DNA from: VYFG01 sp964403545
Lineage (GTDB): Bacteria; Pseudomonadota; Gammaproteobacteria; Arenicellales; Poriferihabitantaceae
Reading direction: 5' to 3'
Assembly: GCA_964403545.1 (NCBI GenBank)
Contig: CAYOGN010000022.1
Span: 1 to 64,000, forward strand
Length of the DNA stretch: 64,000 bases
This document shows, one piece after another, positions 27,248 through 35,954 of the stretch (within the stretch, counting starts at the first letter, position 1; each line of letters starts with the position of its first letter). The notes below the pieces were generated by a model, which did no database searches, was not told where the DNA came from, and saw nothing but the letters and a program-made list of their open reading frames with translations. Made by a program: the position numbers and the translations under genes.

Positions 27248-28129
27248 ATGAAAAATTTAAAGATTCGCAGCCAACTGATCATCATTTTTACCCTGATCAT
27301 ACTGGCTTTTAGTGCCATTTTGTTTTTTGGACTTGACCGCTACTCCAGGGATCTTGCTCTGAATACCGCGTCCGAGAAAGCTGAATTGTTACTGGCCCAT
27401 CAGCGCGCCGTTCGAACCTATACTATTGAAAATGTTCGGCCATTGCTCAAGCAGTTGCAGAGTGACCAGTTTATTTCTGAACAGATCCCGGCATTCTCTG
27501 CCCAAACAGTCATGGGGCACCTCAATAAGTCCTATCCCGGATTTGACTATCGTGAGGCGATGGAGGACCCGACCAACCCCAATGATCGCCTGCAAAAATG
27601 GGAAAAAGAGTTACTGGAGCTATATCAATCCGGCAAAGCCAGTGGCAGGCAAGCGAGGCAGCGGGTCACCAGTGGGGGTAAATTATTTTCCATTGCCGAA
27701 CCGATTATTGTCACTAACCCGGCCTGTCTTGCCTGCCATGGGGACAGAGAGAATGCGCCTCCCAGTCTGTTGGCCAAGTTCCCTGGCGGGGGTGGTTTCG
27801 GTTGGCAACTGAATAGACCTCTGGGTATTCAGTCGGTCACGGTGCCCATTGAAGAGGCTACACTTAACGCCAATCAAATACGAATCAGGTTAATTACTAT
27901 TATCGGGTTCGGCCTCTTATCAACCCTGATTGCGTTGGCATTTATTGTTCACGTCAAGGTTAGTGGCCCGATAAACCAGCTTAGTCTGGCGGCCAGCAAG
28001 TTGTCTATGGGAAAAAGGGTAAATCGGGATGATTTTCCGGACAACAGTGCTGAAATGAACGACATCAAGCTTTCCTTGCGACGATTGATAGCAGCTGTCA
28101 GCAGGAAATTACAGCAAAAGAACCGCTGA
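27248..28129 (+). CDS. DUF3365 c-haem sensor with HAMP domain and no output module
   Basis: A 293-aa membrane protein: helix at residues 8-28, a periplasmic DUF3365 (Tll0287-like) domain with the haem-attachment motif CLACH (C160, C163, H164), a second helix at about 195-220, then a HAMP-like segment (VKVSGPINQLSLAASKLS) and a short basic tail. The covalent haem probably senses redox state or a gas. Relatives carry a histidine kinase, GGDEF or methyl-accepting domain after HAMP; this one stops some 30 residues later. The start at ATG 27248 puts the first helix next to the N-terminus; 17 further upstream codons (from 27197) are not needed. Confidence 0.85.
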   Translation: MKNLKIRSQLIIIFTLIILAFSAILFFGLDRYSRDLALNTASEKAELLLAHQRAVRTYTIENVRPLLKQLQSDQFISEQIPAFSAQTVMGHLNKSYPGFDYREAMEDPTNPNDRLQKWEKELLELYQSGKASGRQARQRVTSGGKLFSIAEPIIVTNPACLACHGDRENAPPSLLAKFPGGGGFGWQLNRPLGIQSVTVPIEEATLNANQIRIRLITIIGFGLLSTLIALAFIVHVKVSGPINQLSLAASKLSMGKRVNRDDFPDNSAEMNDIKLSLRRLIAAVSRKLQQKNR

Positions 28130-28446
28130 CAGCGCGATCAGAGAGTGATGCCATTAGCCCTTTAACTGTCTGTTGCACTTTTCAGCTAATCTTGGGTTCC
28201 TGTGGTCGGAATTGCCACGGGTAGCAAGGATTCATGCCGCCAGTCGGGCTAACTTTTCTGCCGTGGTATGCCACTGGCCTTATGACACCAATGCTGCGGA
28301 AGTAAAAGATGCACACTACAGGTAAAGGGTTTTGAGATGCTGGTGACGAATACAGAGCCAGGGGATTTGTCAGCCGGTGAATTTGGTCTCGCTGGTGTTC
28401 CCGGAAAGCAGAGGGCTGCGATACCTCATTGCCCGCGGCAGCATGC
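28130..28446. other. Convergent intergenic stretch without a gene
   Basis: This 317-base gap lies between the haem-sensor gene and the AlgJ-like gene, which converge. It shows no credible coding frame. Two imperfect GC-rich dyads lie around 28199-28220 (CCTGTGG facing CCACGGG) and 28259-28277 (GCCGTGG facing CCACTGGC). Neither has a following U-run on either strand, so they may be weak transcription barriers only. Confidence 0.4.
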
Positions 28447-30045
28447 TCAGAAAAGATCGGATTGCAGGAATCCTGCCTCCTGAAGCAAGTATAACCCCTT
28501 GACCCGGCCAGGATCAATTCGGAGCATGGCCAATGCACTGTCGGGAGCGATTCGTACGTACAAGGTGTTTTTACCTTCGTTTACTCTGACAATGATGCTT
28601 TTATCCTGAGAGAAATTTGGCTCGTTGCGGGTCGTGTACAGGATCATCAGTTTGTCTTTTACTCTGTTGGAAATAACAATTTTCAGGGTGATGGCTGTAT
28701 TGATATCCTTAAGCGCACTTTTGTCGATCACGATATAGGGGTCGGTAGTGTCTGCATGAATCTCCAATCCTGAAGGAGACGATTTCAGGGTGCAGTTAAA
28801 ACATTTCACAGTTTCCGGAGTCAACGCAAAATACCGGGCGTGTTCGCCGTTAGCCAGGTACTGCTTCGCCAGATATTGATTCACCATTTCCCGATGATGA
28901 GGAAATGAAGTTGACAGCTCCCTTTCTACCCGAAGATATACCACCAAATCCGGTTTGAGGTCGAATATCAAATCCTGTAGCTCTAATGCAGTGCCATGCT
29001 TCACCGATATTGTTGTTGCAAAATGTTCCGCCAGAAGTGGTAGCAAAGGAATACCAAATGAATCATGAATAAACAGCAGTTTCTTTTTTCCAGCGCCACA
29101 TTTATACTCGATAGCGTTCTGTTCGGAGTTGAAACCGTAATTTGTAAGCGGAATTGTGCGGACTTTGCTGGCACATATATTTCGTTGTCGAAGGAGTATT
29201 GCGGGTTCGGTAAAATAATCTGCATACCCTACCATGCCGACCAGATCGCCCACAGTATCCATTTCTTCGTAGTCGAACATTCCATCGGATTTTGCTTCTG
29301 GAATATTCGGATAGTATTCTCTACCCCAGTTCACAATGTGTCGATAAACAGGGAGAAATCCGTTTTGATTCCAGTGGGTATCAGTGCGCCAGTATACTTT
29401 TCCGTTTTTCTTGAGTGCCGATAGCTGTGGCCTGAGATCATGAAACCCCAAAATATTTTTATCTTTCAGGTATCCCGTAAATTGATCAAAAATAGTTTCT
29501 CCCGCTTTTTGTTGTATTTTATAGGGTAAAAATTCCGGATGTATCGACTGTTTGTTGGGAGCTACCAGCATTTCGTATTGAATGCCCTGCTGATGTAATT
29601 TGCTCACCAGGGCCATATGATTGACGTACCATTTATCAAGTGACTGGAGCGTAAACTTGTACAATCCCTGAAAATCTGATTCTGCGCTCAACTTATTGCT
29701 GCTCGGCCCCCAGAAGTAAATCCATCTCTGTTTTCCAATGAGGGCCCAGATGTTAGGGGAGACACCAAACAGAACGACCTTGACAGCACTGTTGGCGGTG
29801 ATAGCAGCCTCTCTGAAACCAATATGATCATTGACATATGCTTCTGCCTGATTTCTGAATGCAGTCAGGTTAGCGAACAGTAGTGATCTTTCGGGTTTTT
29901 CAGCTAACGCGCGTTTTTCTGTTAGGGATATCTTTTTGTCGGGTGAAAAAATGAGGATGCCCGGCGGTATGGTTAGCGCGAGGATAAACATAATTATAGT
30001 CAGTCTGTTCGCCCATGCCGGCTGCACAATGTTAGCGTTGGACAT
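28447..30045 (-). CDS. AlgJ/AlgX-like SGNH O-acetyltransferase component
   Basis: A 532-aa exported protein with an N-terminal membrane anchor (about residues 15-34). The SGNH-hydrolase-like region has the AlgJ/AlgX Asp-His motif DTHWN (D222, H224 by this start) and the nucleophile block FIHDSFG near residue 325. LTEKRALAE and NDHIGFREA near the N-terminus are features of the family. It would transfer acetyl groups delivered by the upstream MBOAT partner to a periplasmic polysaccharide. ATG 30045 follows the MBOAT stop directly; a GTG lies one codon earlier. The C-terminal 130 residues form a beta-rich region that could bind carbohydrate. Confidence 0.84.
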   Translation of the reverse strand: MSNANIVQPAWANRLTIIMFILALTIPPGILIFSPDKKISLTEKRALAEKPERSLLFANLTAFRNQAEAYVNDHIGFREAAITANSAVKVVLFGVSPNIWALIGKQRWIYFWGPSSNKLSAESDFQGLYKFTLQSLDKWYVNHMALVSKLHQQGIQYEMLVAPNKQSIHPEFLPYKIQQKAGETIFDQFTGYLKDKNILGFHDLRPQLSALKKNGKVYWRTDTHWNQNGFLPVYRHIVNWGREYYPNIPEAKSDGMFDYEEMDTVGDLVGMVGYADYFTEPAILLRQRNICASKVRTIPLTNYGFNSEQNAIEYKCGAGKKKLLFIHDSFGIPLLPLLAEHFATTISVKHGTALELQDLIFDLKPDLVVYLRVERELSTSFPHHREMVNQYLAKQYLANGEHARYFALTPETVKCFNCTLKSSPSGLEIHADTTDPYIVIDKSALKDINTAITLKIVISNRVKDKLMILYTTRNEPNFSQDKSIIVRVNEGKNTLYVRIAPDSALAMLRIDPGRVKGLYLLQEAGFLQSDLF

Positions 30046-30048
30046 CAC

Positions 30049-31491
30049 TCAAAACCGGAAATAGATAAATGGATTATGACTGCCCGCGATCAAATGCACC
30101 GATGACATAAATAGAATCGAGGTAATTGCCAGGAGCTTGACCGAATATGCCAACCAATGTTGAGGCGTAATATATTCACTGGATAGTACGGGATTGAAAT
30201 TGACCGCTGTATTTTTTACCCAGGGCAATATCGGGATGGAGAACATAACCGCGAAGATAAATACGGTTAACCGTTCATAGTTAAAAAACAGGTCAAATTC
30301 AAATAACTGACCTTCATTGGATGAGGTCATTGCCGCCAGATAATCCAGTGCACCGGGTAATGTCTCGACACGAAAGAATACCCAGCCAATCATCACTACC
30401 AGCAGTACGTAACCATGTCTGATCGGCCTCCACACCTTATCCAGCCTTTTCTTGAGGCCAACCCGTTCAATAACCAGAAAAGCCCCATGCAGTGCGCCCC
30501 AAACGAGAAAATTCCAGCTGGCACCATGCCAGAGGCCACACAACAGAAATACAATCAGCAAATTAACATAGGTTCGCCTGACGCCGAGCCGGCTTCCGCC
30601 TAACGGGATGTAGAGAAAATCTCGAAACCAGTTGGACAACGAGATATGCCATCGCCGCCAGAATTCCTGTATTGATTGGGAAATATAGGGGTAATTAAAG
30701 TTCTCCAGAAATCTGAAGCCAAACATTCGACCCAGCCCAATGGCCATATCCGAATATCCGGAAAAATCGAAATATATTTGCAGCGTATAGCAAGCCACTC
30801 CATTCCAGGCCACAGATGTCGAGATACTATCCGGAGACAATGCAAATATTTCATCCGCCACCGCCCCCAATGGATTGGCCAGCAGGACTTTTTTCCCGAG
30901 ACCAATTATAAAACGCTCGATGCCATAGGAATAATCGCTGATTTTTACAAGTCGGGTAGTCAGCTGGGAAGCGATATCCCGATAGCGGACGATGGGCCCT
31001 GCGATCAGTTGGGGAAACAATGCAATATAGAGCCCAACATTGAGAGGGTTGGTTTGTGCTGGTGATACACGCCGATATACCTCAATGACATAGGACATCG
31101 CCTGAAATGTGAAAAAAGATATGCCAATGGGCAGATGGATCTGGTCGACGGTTAACAACGGCATGTTCTCTACCGATGCCAGTGTATTAATGTTTTCGAC
31201 AACAAAATTGAAATACTTGAATACCACCAGTAACAGCAAATTGGACGCAATCGCCAGGCTGAGCCAGGGTTTTCTGTTTCGCTGACTACCGATCTCCAGC
31301 TTCATGGCGAAGCCATAATTCATCGCGATAGACAGCAGCATAATAAGGATATATATCCCTTCTCCCCAGGCGTAGAAACAAAGGCTTGCGAGGAGCAATA
31401 TGTTGTTGCGCCAGCTGTTTGGCGCAATCCAGTGAATCAGTAATACCGCGGGAAGAAAAAAGAACAGAAAAAGTATCGAACTAAAAACCAT
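30049..31491 (-). CDS. MBOAT O-acyltransferase, AlgI-like
   Basis: A 480-aa membrane-bound O-acyltransferase with about ten hydrophobic helices that carries acetyl groups across the inner membrane. LPIGISFFTFQAMSYVIEVYR, PQLIAGPIVRYRDI, FDFSGYSDMAIGLGRMFGF and FWRRWHISLSNWFRDFLYIPLGG are the AlgI/DltB core; the catalytic histidine lies in LCGLWHGASWNF. It is adjacent to the AlgJ-like gene (stop and start touch), forming a minimal acetylation pair. No alginate or other polysaccharide synthase gene is seen in this window. Confidence 0.93.
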   Translation of the reverse strand: MVFSSILFLFFFLPAVLLIHWIAPNSWRNNILLLASLCFYAWGEGIYILIMLLSIAMNYGFAMKLEIGSQRNRKPWLSLAIASNLLLLVVFKYFNFVVENINTLASVENMPLLTVDQIHLPIGISFFTFQAMSYVIEVYRRVSPAQTNPLNVGLYIALFPQLIAGPIVRYRDIASQLTTRLVKISDYSYGIERFIIGLGKKVLLANPLGAVADEIFALSPDSISTSVAWNGVACYTLQIYFDFSGYSDMAIGLGRMFGFRFLENFNYPYISQSIQEFWRRWHISLSNWFRDFLYIPLGGSRLGVRRTYVNLLIVFLLCGLWHGASWNFLVWGALHGAFLVIERVGLKKRLDKVWRPIRHGYVLLVVMIGWVFFRVETLPGALDYLAAMTSSNEGQLFEFDLFFNYERLTVFIFAVMFSIPILPWVKNTAVNFNPVLSSEYITPQHWLAYSVKLLAITSILFMSSVHLIAGSHNPFIYFRF

Positions 31492-31547
31492 CTCAATGTG
31501 GTAATTGGGCTATAACACCCCGATCAAATAGTGTAGTTTCTCCAGCC

Positions 31548-31853
31548 ATGAAAAAAATCATCACGATCAGTAATATCTTTTCAGCATTGCCCGCTATCAT
31601 CGTGGTGCCACTGGTACCGTTTATTTTTATCCTGATCGATGGAGAAGGCAAAATACCCGGTTATTTGCACGAGTATGCAGTCCGCATTTTGATGATTGCT
31701 TATCCGGCATCACTCATTGCCTGTCTGCCGGGATCGATCAAGCTGATGCGCCTCGGTTCATTGCAGTCTGCATTGGCCGTGAGTCTGCTGCCACTATTGG
31801 TATTCTTTTTGCTGTTCGGTTTCTTTTATTTCGGTGGCGTAGTCTTACGCTAG
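31548..31853 (+). CDS. Small hypothetical membrane protein
   Basis: A 101-aa protein that is almost wholly hydrophobic, with three likely membrane helices (residues 9-30, 45-62, 73-98) and few charged residues. It is divergent from the AlgI-like gene and converges with sppA. I recognise no family. The sustained hydrophobicity and clean start with a Lys-Lys N-terminus suggest a real gene. Confidence 0.6.
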   Translation: MKKIITISNIFSALPAIIVVPLVPFIFILIDGEGKIPGYLHEYAVRILMIAYPASLIACLPGSIKLMRLGSLQSALAVSLLPLLVFFLLFGFFYFGGVVLR

Positions 31854-31875
31854 CGCGGTATATCAATTATTTTAC

Positions 31876-32859
31876 TTAGCGTAGACTCCAACTCGCCTCA
31901 AGCAGGGCATTGGAACCTATCACGCCAATGCTGCGGGCAAACTGATCAAGGAGTGACAGCTCGGGATTGTAAATTACCACCCGCTCTGTCCCGATAACGT
32001 CTCTTGCCACTTCATCTACACCGCCAAAGGCATCGACCAAACCAAGCGTTCTGGCTTTTTCACCGCTCCAGAATAAGCCGCTAAACAAATCCTGGTCCAG
32101 ATCAAGACGATCGCCCCGACCCTGTTTAACCGCCTCAATAAACTGCTGATGTACCTCGGCAATCATGGTCTCGGCATGGATTAACTGGTCTGGAGCAAGG
32201 GGTGAGAATGGATCCAGCATGCCTTTATTTTTACCTGCAGTAATTAACCTGCGCTCGATTCCGATCTTATCCATTGCATCGACAAAGCCGAATGTGTCCA
32301 TACGAACACCGATGGATCCTACGATGCTGGATGGATGAGCGTAAATCTGGTCTGCTGCTACCGCTACATAATACCCCCCCGAGGCACACACATCTGATAC
32401 TACGACATAAAATGGTTTGCCAGGGTACAGTGCTTTCAGTCGACGAATCTCCGCATTAATTTTTGCCGCTTGTACAGGGGTTCCACCAGGGCTGTTGATT
32501 CGCATGATGACTCCCACCGCTTTGGATGCTTCAAATGCACGTCGAAGGCTGTCGTTGATATCATCCGCATTGGTTGCATTGGGCGCAATCAGGCCTTCCA
32601 GTTCGACCAGCGCCGTATGGTCCCCCGCTATGTTCTGCTCACCACTTTGAAACCAGATCAGTAACGTTGCTCCCAGGTACACTACTATCAGACCCTTAAA
32701 GAACCAGCCCCAGCGACGTCGTGATTTGCGCTCCTTAAGGTAATCCCGGGCCAGCATGGTGAGTATTCGTGTGTTGTCCGCATTGTTGCGGTTGGCAGCC
32801 TCAATCGCGCTCACCATTTCATTCTCGGTCGCCGTTTGTGGGGGCTTGTTACCAAACAT
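31876..32859 (-). CDS. sppA: Signal peptide peptidase SppA, short form (S49)
   Basis: A 327-aa membrane serine protease that degrades leftover signal peptides. A single membrane helix lies at about residues 52-70. MRINSPGGTPVQAA, then VCASGGYYVAVAAD with the catalytic serine, SIVGSIGV and the general-base lysine in TAGKNKGM are the S49 motifs. At about 330 residues it is the single-domain form, which assembles into an octameric ring, unlike the 67-kDa E. coli SppA. The GST-fold gene lies 36 bases upstream on the same strand. Confidence 0.93.
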   Translation of the reverse strand: MFGNKPPQTATENEMVSAIEAANRNNADNTRILTMLARDYLKERKSRRRWGWFFKGLIVVYLGATLLIWFQSGEQNIAGDHTALVELEGLIAPNATNADDINDSLRRAFEASKAVGVIMRINSPGGTPVQAAKINAEIRRLKALYPGKPFYVVVSDVCASGGYYVAVAADQIYAHPSSIVGSIGVRMDTFGFVDAMDKIGIERRLITAGKNKGMLDPFSPLAPDQLIHAETMIAEVHQQFIEAVKQGRGDRLDLDQDLFSGLFWSGEKARTLGLVDAFGGVDEVARDVIGTERVVIYNPELSLLDQFARSIGVIGSNALLEASWSLR

Positions 32860-32895
32860 ATCGTAATCTGGAAATAGTGAAGCTAATATGGCAGG

Positions 32896-33453
32896 TTAAC
32901 GTGGTAGTGGAGTAGCCGCAAATTCGGGCACCTTATTCGCTGCTTCCAGCAAACCTTTCAGGTTATCCAGCCCATCGAGATTGATGCGGTTGCGAAACAG
33001 GGCCCAATCCAGGAAGCAGCTGCATCGCAACTCGCTGTCCCGAACGACCCCCTGTTGCGGATCAAAGCGGCGATTAAGTTCTGTCAGCCCAATTTCTACT
33101 CGGCGTTTATGGCGACCCAGATATTTGATTTGTTCAGGAGTAAATCCTTCCAGTTCGAGTAAAAACAGATTGATCGATGTATCGATCAATGTATTGGTCA
33201 TCGCGAACAATTCGTAATCTTCAAGTTCTTCGAGAAATTTCCGGCCTGATTTTTCTCTGGCATACTTGACTATAGAACTTGAGTCAAACAGATTCAGTTC
33301 TCCATCACTAAAATACGGGACCTTGCTGGTGGGCGATTTTTCAGCGCTAACGACTGCATCAACCTCAATAAACTCAAATTCAAAGCCACCTTGCATTAGT
33401 GCTATCCGCGCATGGCGTACATAGGGCGAGGTATAACTGCCGTAAAGCTTCAT
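32896..33453 (-). CDS. Glutathione S-transferase-fold protein
   Basis: A 185-aa protein with an N-terminal thioredoxin-like GST domain: MKLYGSYTSPYVRHARIA, then TSKVPYFSDG with the cis-proline, and LFDSSSIVKYARE. The helical C-domain is short, ending at VPEFAATPLPR. The YTSPYVRHARI start resembles the general bacterial GST group. Function beyond a glutathione-linked role is not shown. It lies between sppA and the transglycosylase gene on the same strand. Confidence 0.8.
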   Translation of the reverse strand: MKLYGSYTSPYVRHARIALMQGGFEFEFIEVDAVVSAEKSPTSKVPYFSDGELNLFDSSSIVKYAREKSGRKFLEELEDYELFAMTNTLIDTSINLFLLELEGFTPEQIKYLGRHKRRVEIGLTELNRRFDPQQGVVRDSELRCSCFLDWALFRNRINLDGLDNLKGLLEAANKVPEFAATPLPR

Positions 33454-33506
33454 AAAATTATCCGGTTAAATTAAATTCAGTGCGAGTTTACCAGAGGAAT
33501 AGGGGC

Positions 33507-34139
33507 TTAACGCTTTTGTGCCCTGTCCAGTTGCGCTTTACACGAGGCAAGTTGAGCGCCGTAGTTTCGAGCTCTGGCCTCAACCTTTCGCGCGGTGCTG
33601 ATTAGCCATGATTTGTTCTTATAGGTACCGCGCCGGTATCCACCCTGACCCTCATGATAATTCAGGTAATGTGCGTAGGCATCGTTTTTTTCCACCCGAT
33701 TTATTTTCCAGCTCTGGTGCATGTACCACTGGATAAAATCAATGGCATCGGAGAATTTATCACGCTGACTAAATATGCTTCCTGCATCACGGCGATAACT
33801 TGACCAGGTACTATTCAGTGCCTGAGGATAACCATAGGCATCGCTGGCACGACCATATGGAATAATGCCGAGAAAGAATCGTATGGGTGGCTTAGCCTGG
33901 GCCCGGAATGCGGATTCCTGTGCCATGATTGCCATTGGTACATTGAGCGGGCCACCCCAGCGTTTTGCTGCAGTCAATGAATCGGCATACCAATCGGGGT
34001 TCTGGCGGTAAATCGCACACAAATTGCCCTGATTGGTTGGCGGTCCACTCGCACAGCTCGCAAGTACCAGCGACATCAGGAAAGCCAATGCCGAAGACGC
34101 AGTTTTACGGTAAATTATCGAAACCTGGAAACGAGTCAT
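33507..34139 (-). CDS. Lytic transglycosylase SLT-domain lipoprotein
   Basis: A 210-aa exported lipoprotein. Residues 13-29 form a signal ending in the lipobox LASC. The SLT domain has the catalytic glutamate in IMAQESAFRAQA (about residue 75), then DAYGYPQALNSTWSSYRRD and the late YLNYHEGQGGYRRGTYKNK, which fits small lytic transglycosylases of the Slt/MltC-like fold. It cleaves peptidoglycan glycan strands from the outer membrane side. Placed alone, with a gene of unknown function further upstream. Confidence 0.85.
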   Translation of the reverse strand: MTRFQVSIIYRKTASSALAFLMSLVLASCASGPPTNQGNLCAIYRQNPDWYADSLTAAKRWGGPLNVPMAIMAQESAFRAQAKPPIRFFLGIIPYGRASDAYGYPQALNSTWSSYRRDAGSIFSQRDKFSDAIDFIQWYMHQSWKINRVEKNDAYAHYLNYHEGQGGYRRGTYKNKSWLISTARKVEARARNYGAQLASCKAQLDRAQKR

Positions 34140-34269
34140 AGTTCCGGGTTTATAGCATAGTCACAAGCTAACCCAATGCTGACCCGGGGCAGGATTCAGG
34201 TTACCGTGCCGGATTCGACAACCTGATTTCCCATTACTTAAAAAATATTGAAAAGGTCCGGAATTCTGC

Positions 34270-34632
34270 TCAGTTTACTGTTGTACTGTCCGCAATCAGC
34301 CGGGTTTTGAGAGGCCGTGATGTTGTGGTGGGAAAAGAACTTCCATATTCACAACCTCGGGAGTCCGTCTGGACTCTTGCCAATTGAACAATTCTTCTGG
34401 TGAGTTTGTATAGCTCGAGCTTGTAAAAAGGCTGACCAACAATCGCGCACCGCAGGTCGAACAACAATGCATTATTCTGATATTTTTCCTGCAGTTCATC
34501 GAGCAGCCTGACCAGCTTGTGCCGAAACAGGTCGAGTTCTCCGTTTTCAGGAAAATCCATTCGGTGAATCATCCTGAACGACAGATCTGCAAGTCTGCAT
34601 ATGTCGTGCTGGTTCATACTTCTGATGTACAT
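34270..34632 (-). CDS. Hypothetical protein, start set by ribosome-binding site
   Basis: A 120-aa protein. The open frame continues upstream for 128 more codons, but the ATG at 34632 is preceded by AAAGGGGTGTT, a strong Shine-Dalgarno site, whereas the upstream part reads like non-coding AT-rich DNA and overlaps a probable promoter at 34988-35016. The protein is helical and charged (LFRHKLVRLLDELQEKYQN), with no signal peptide or membrane segment. The last 25 residues are Ser/Thr rich. No family recognised. Confidence 0.55.
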   Translation of the reverse strand: MYIRSMNQHDICRLADLSFRMIHRMDFPENGELDLFRHKLVRLLDELQEKYQNNALLFDLRCAIVGQPFYKLELYKLTRRIVQLARVQTDSRGCEYGSSFPTTTSRPLKTRLIADSTTVN

Positions 34633-35078
34633 AACACCCCTTTCCCTTTTCAACCCTTCGATCAACTTGTTGTAATTGTAAGTTGCTGAAAGTTGGCGTT
34701 TTGCCGGATTGGCGATCACTGAAGGTGGCTCATACCAGCGACTATCAGTCGCCGATATGAGTTGCTCATCCAACGTACCACTTTCACCTTTTTTATCTAA
34801 CCCCGAGCTGGCCGTACCCCCAAACTTTGGCGTTATATTAACTTTATAACAAGCAACAACTATGCCAATTACAGTAGTGCATGGGAAAAAATTACTGATG
34901 CAGGATCTAATTAATTGATTTATAGTGTATTTTTTCTGTGATTTAAAAATAAAATTCTGTGCACTCCCACTTGTTGGCCACCTGAACATTATAAAAACTG
35001 TGCTACAGGCTGACACATTTTGTCAATCCCGGTTCATTTTAGCCATACAGATTTCGCGGTTGGGCTATACTCCGTCCA
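34633..35078. other. Divergent spacer between hypothetical gene and MoxR gene
   Basis: This 446-base gap has no gene once the short start at 34632 is accepted. On the minus strand TATAAT (34988-34993) with GTGTCA 17 bases upstream (35011-35016) is a plausible promoter for the hypothetical gene, leaving a leader of roughly 350 bases. On the plus strand TATACT (35066-35071) lies seven bases before the MoxR ATG. Confidence 0.4.
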
Positions 35079-35954
35079 ATGACAATTGAACCCCTGGTGA
35101 CGCTGCAGCAACACTTTGATGAGGCCGGATATATTGCAGATCCGGATCTGTTAACGACCATATTATTGATGCGGCAGCTGCAACGGCCTTTATTGATTGA
35201 GGGTGAGGCAGGCGTAGGCAAAACCGAAGTTGCCAAGGTGTTGGCGCAAATCGAACAACGCAAATTGATCCGGCTACAATGCTACGAGGGCCTTGAAACC
35301 AGTGCCGCGGTATACGAATGGAATTACAGCCGACAATTGCTGTCAATAAAGCTCCAGGAGTCAAATCAGGATGGGCGGGATCTCGATATATTCAGCCCGG
35401 AGTTTTTACTCGAGCGGCCCTTGTTGCAATCCATTCGCCAGACCAGATCTCCGATCCTGTTAATTGACGAAATTGATCGTGCAGATGAAGCTTTTGAAGC
35501 TTACCTGCTGGAATTGCTGTCTGATTTCCAGGTTTCGATTCCCGAACTTGGCACACTCAAGGCGAGTTCTATTCCCGTCGTCATCCTGACTTCCAATGGC
35601 ACTCGAGAGCTGAGCGATGCACTTCGCAGGCGCTGTCTTTATCATTACCTTGAATATCCGGATCGGGCAAGAGAACTACGTATTGTCGAACAAAAGGTGC
35701 CAGGAGTGAATCAAAGCCTGGCAGTTCAGATTGTAGACTTCATACAGGCCTTACGCGATCAGGACCTGGCGAGGAATCCCGGCATCGCCGAGACTCTCGA
35801 CTGGTGTGCTGCGTTACAGGGTTTTGGTATTGGCGATTTGTATGAAAACATTGAACTGGTTCACAGCACCCGTGGCTGCTTTCTGAAAACCCGGGACGAC
35901 CAGGAGGCTATTGATCGCGAAACCATGGCTGGCCTGCTGCGACAAAGCGCGTGA
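35079..35954 (+). CDS. MoxR-family AAA+ ATPase (CoxD-like)
   Basis: A 291-aa AAA+ chaperone-like ATPase. Walker A is GEAGVGKTEVAK (about residue 44), Walker B ILLIDEIDRADEAFEAYLLE, sensor 1 VILTSNGTRELSDALRRRC with the arginine finger region. FEAYLLELLSDFQV is characteristic of the CoxD/NorQ-like MoxR branch. These ATPases insert metal cofactors or remodel enzyme complexes together with a VWA protein, which is the next gene (overlap of four bases, GTGA). No CO dehydrogenase or other client genes lie nearby. The ATG has no Shine-Dalgarno site and sits right after a -10 sequence, suggesting a leaderless message. Confidence 0.88.
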   Translation: MTIEPLVTLQQHFDEAGYIADPDLLTTILLMRQLQRPLLIEGEAGVGKTEVAKVLAQIEQRKLIRLQCYEGLETSAAVYEWNYSRQLLSIKLQESNQDGRDLDIFSPEFLLERPLLQSIRQTRSPILLIDEIDRADEAFEAYLLELLSDFQVSIPELGTLKASSIPVVILTSNGTRELSDALRRRCLYHYLEYPDRARELRIVEQKVPGVNQSLAVQIVDFIQALRDQDLARNPGIAETLDWCAALQGFGIGDLYENIELVHSTRGCFLKTRDDQEAIDRETMAGLLRQSA

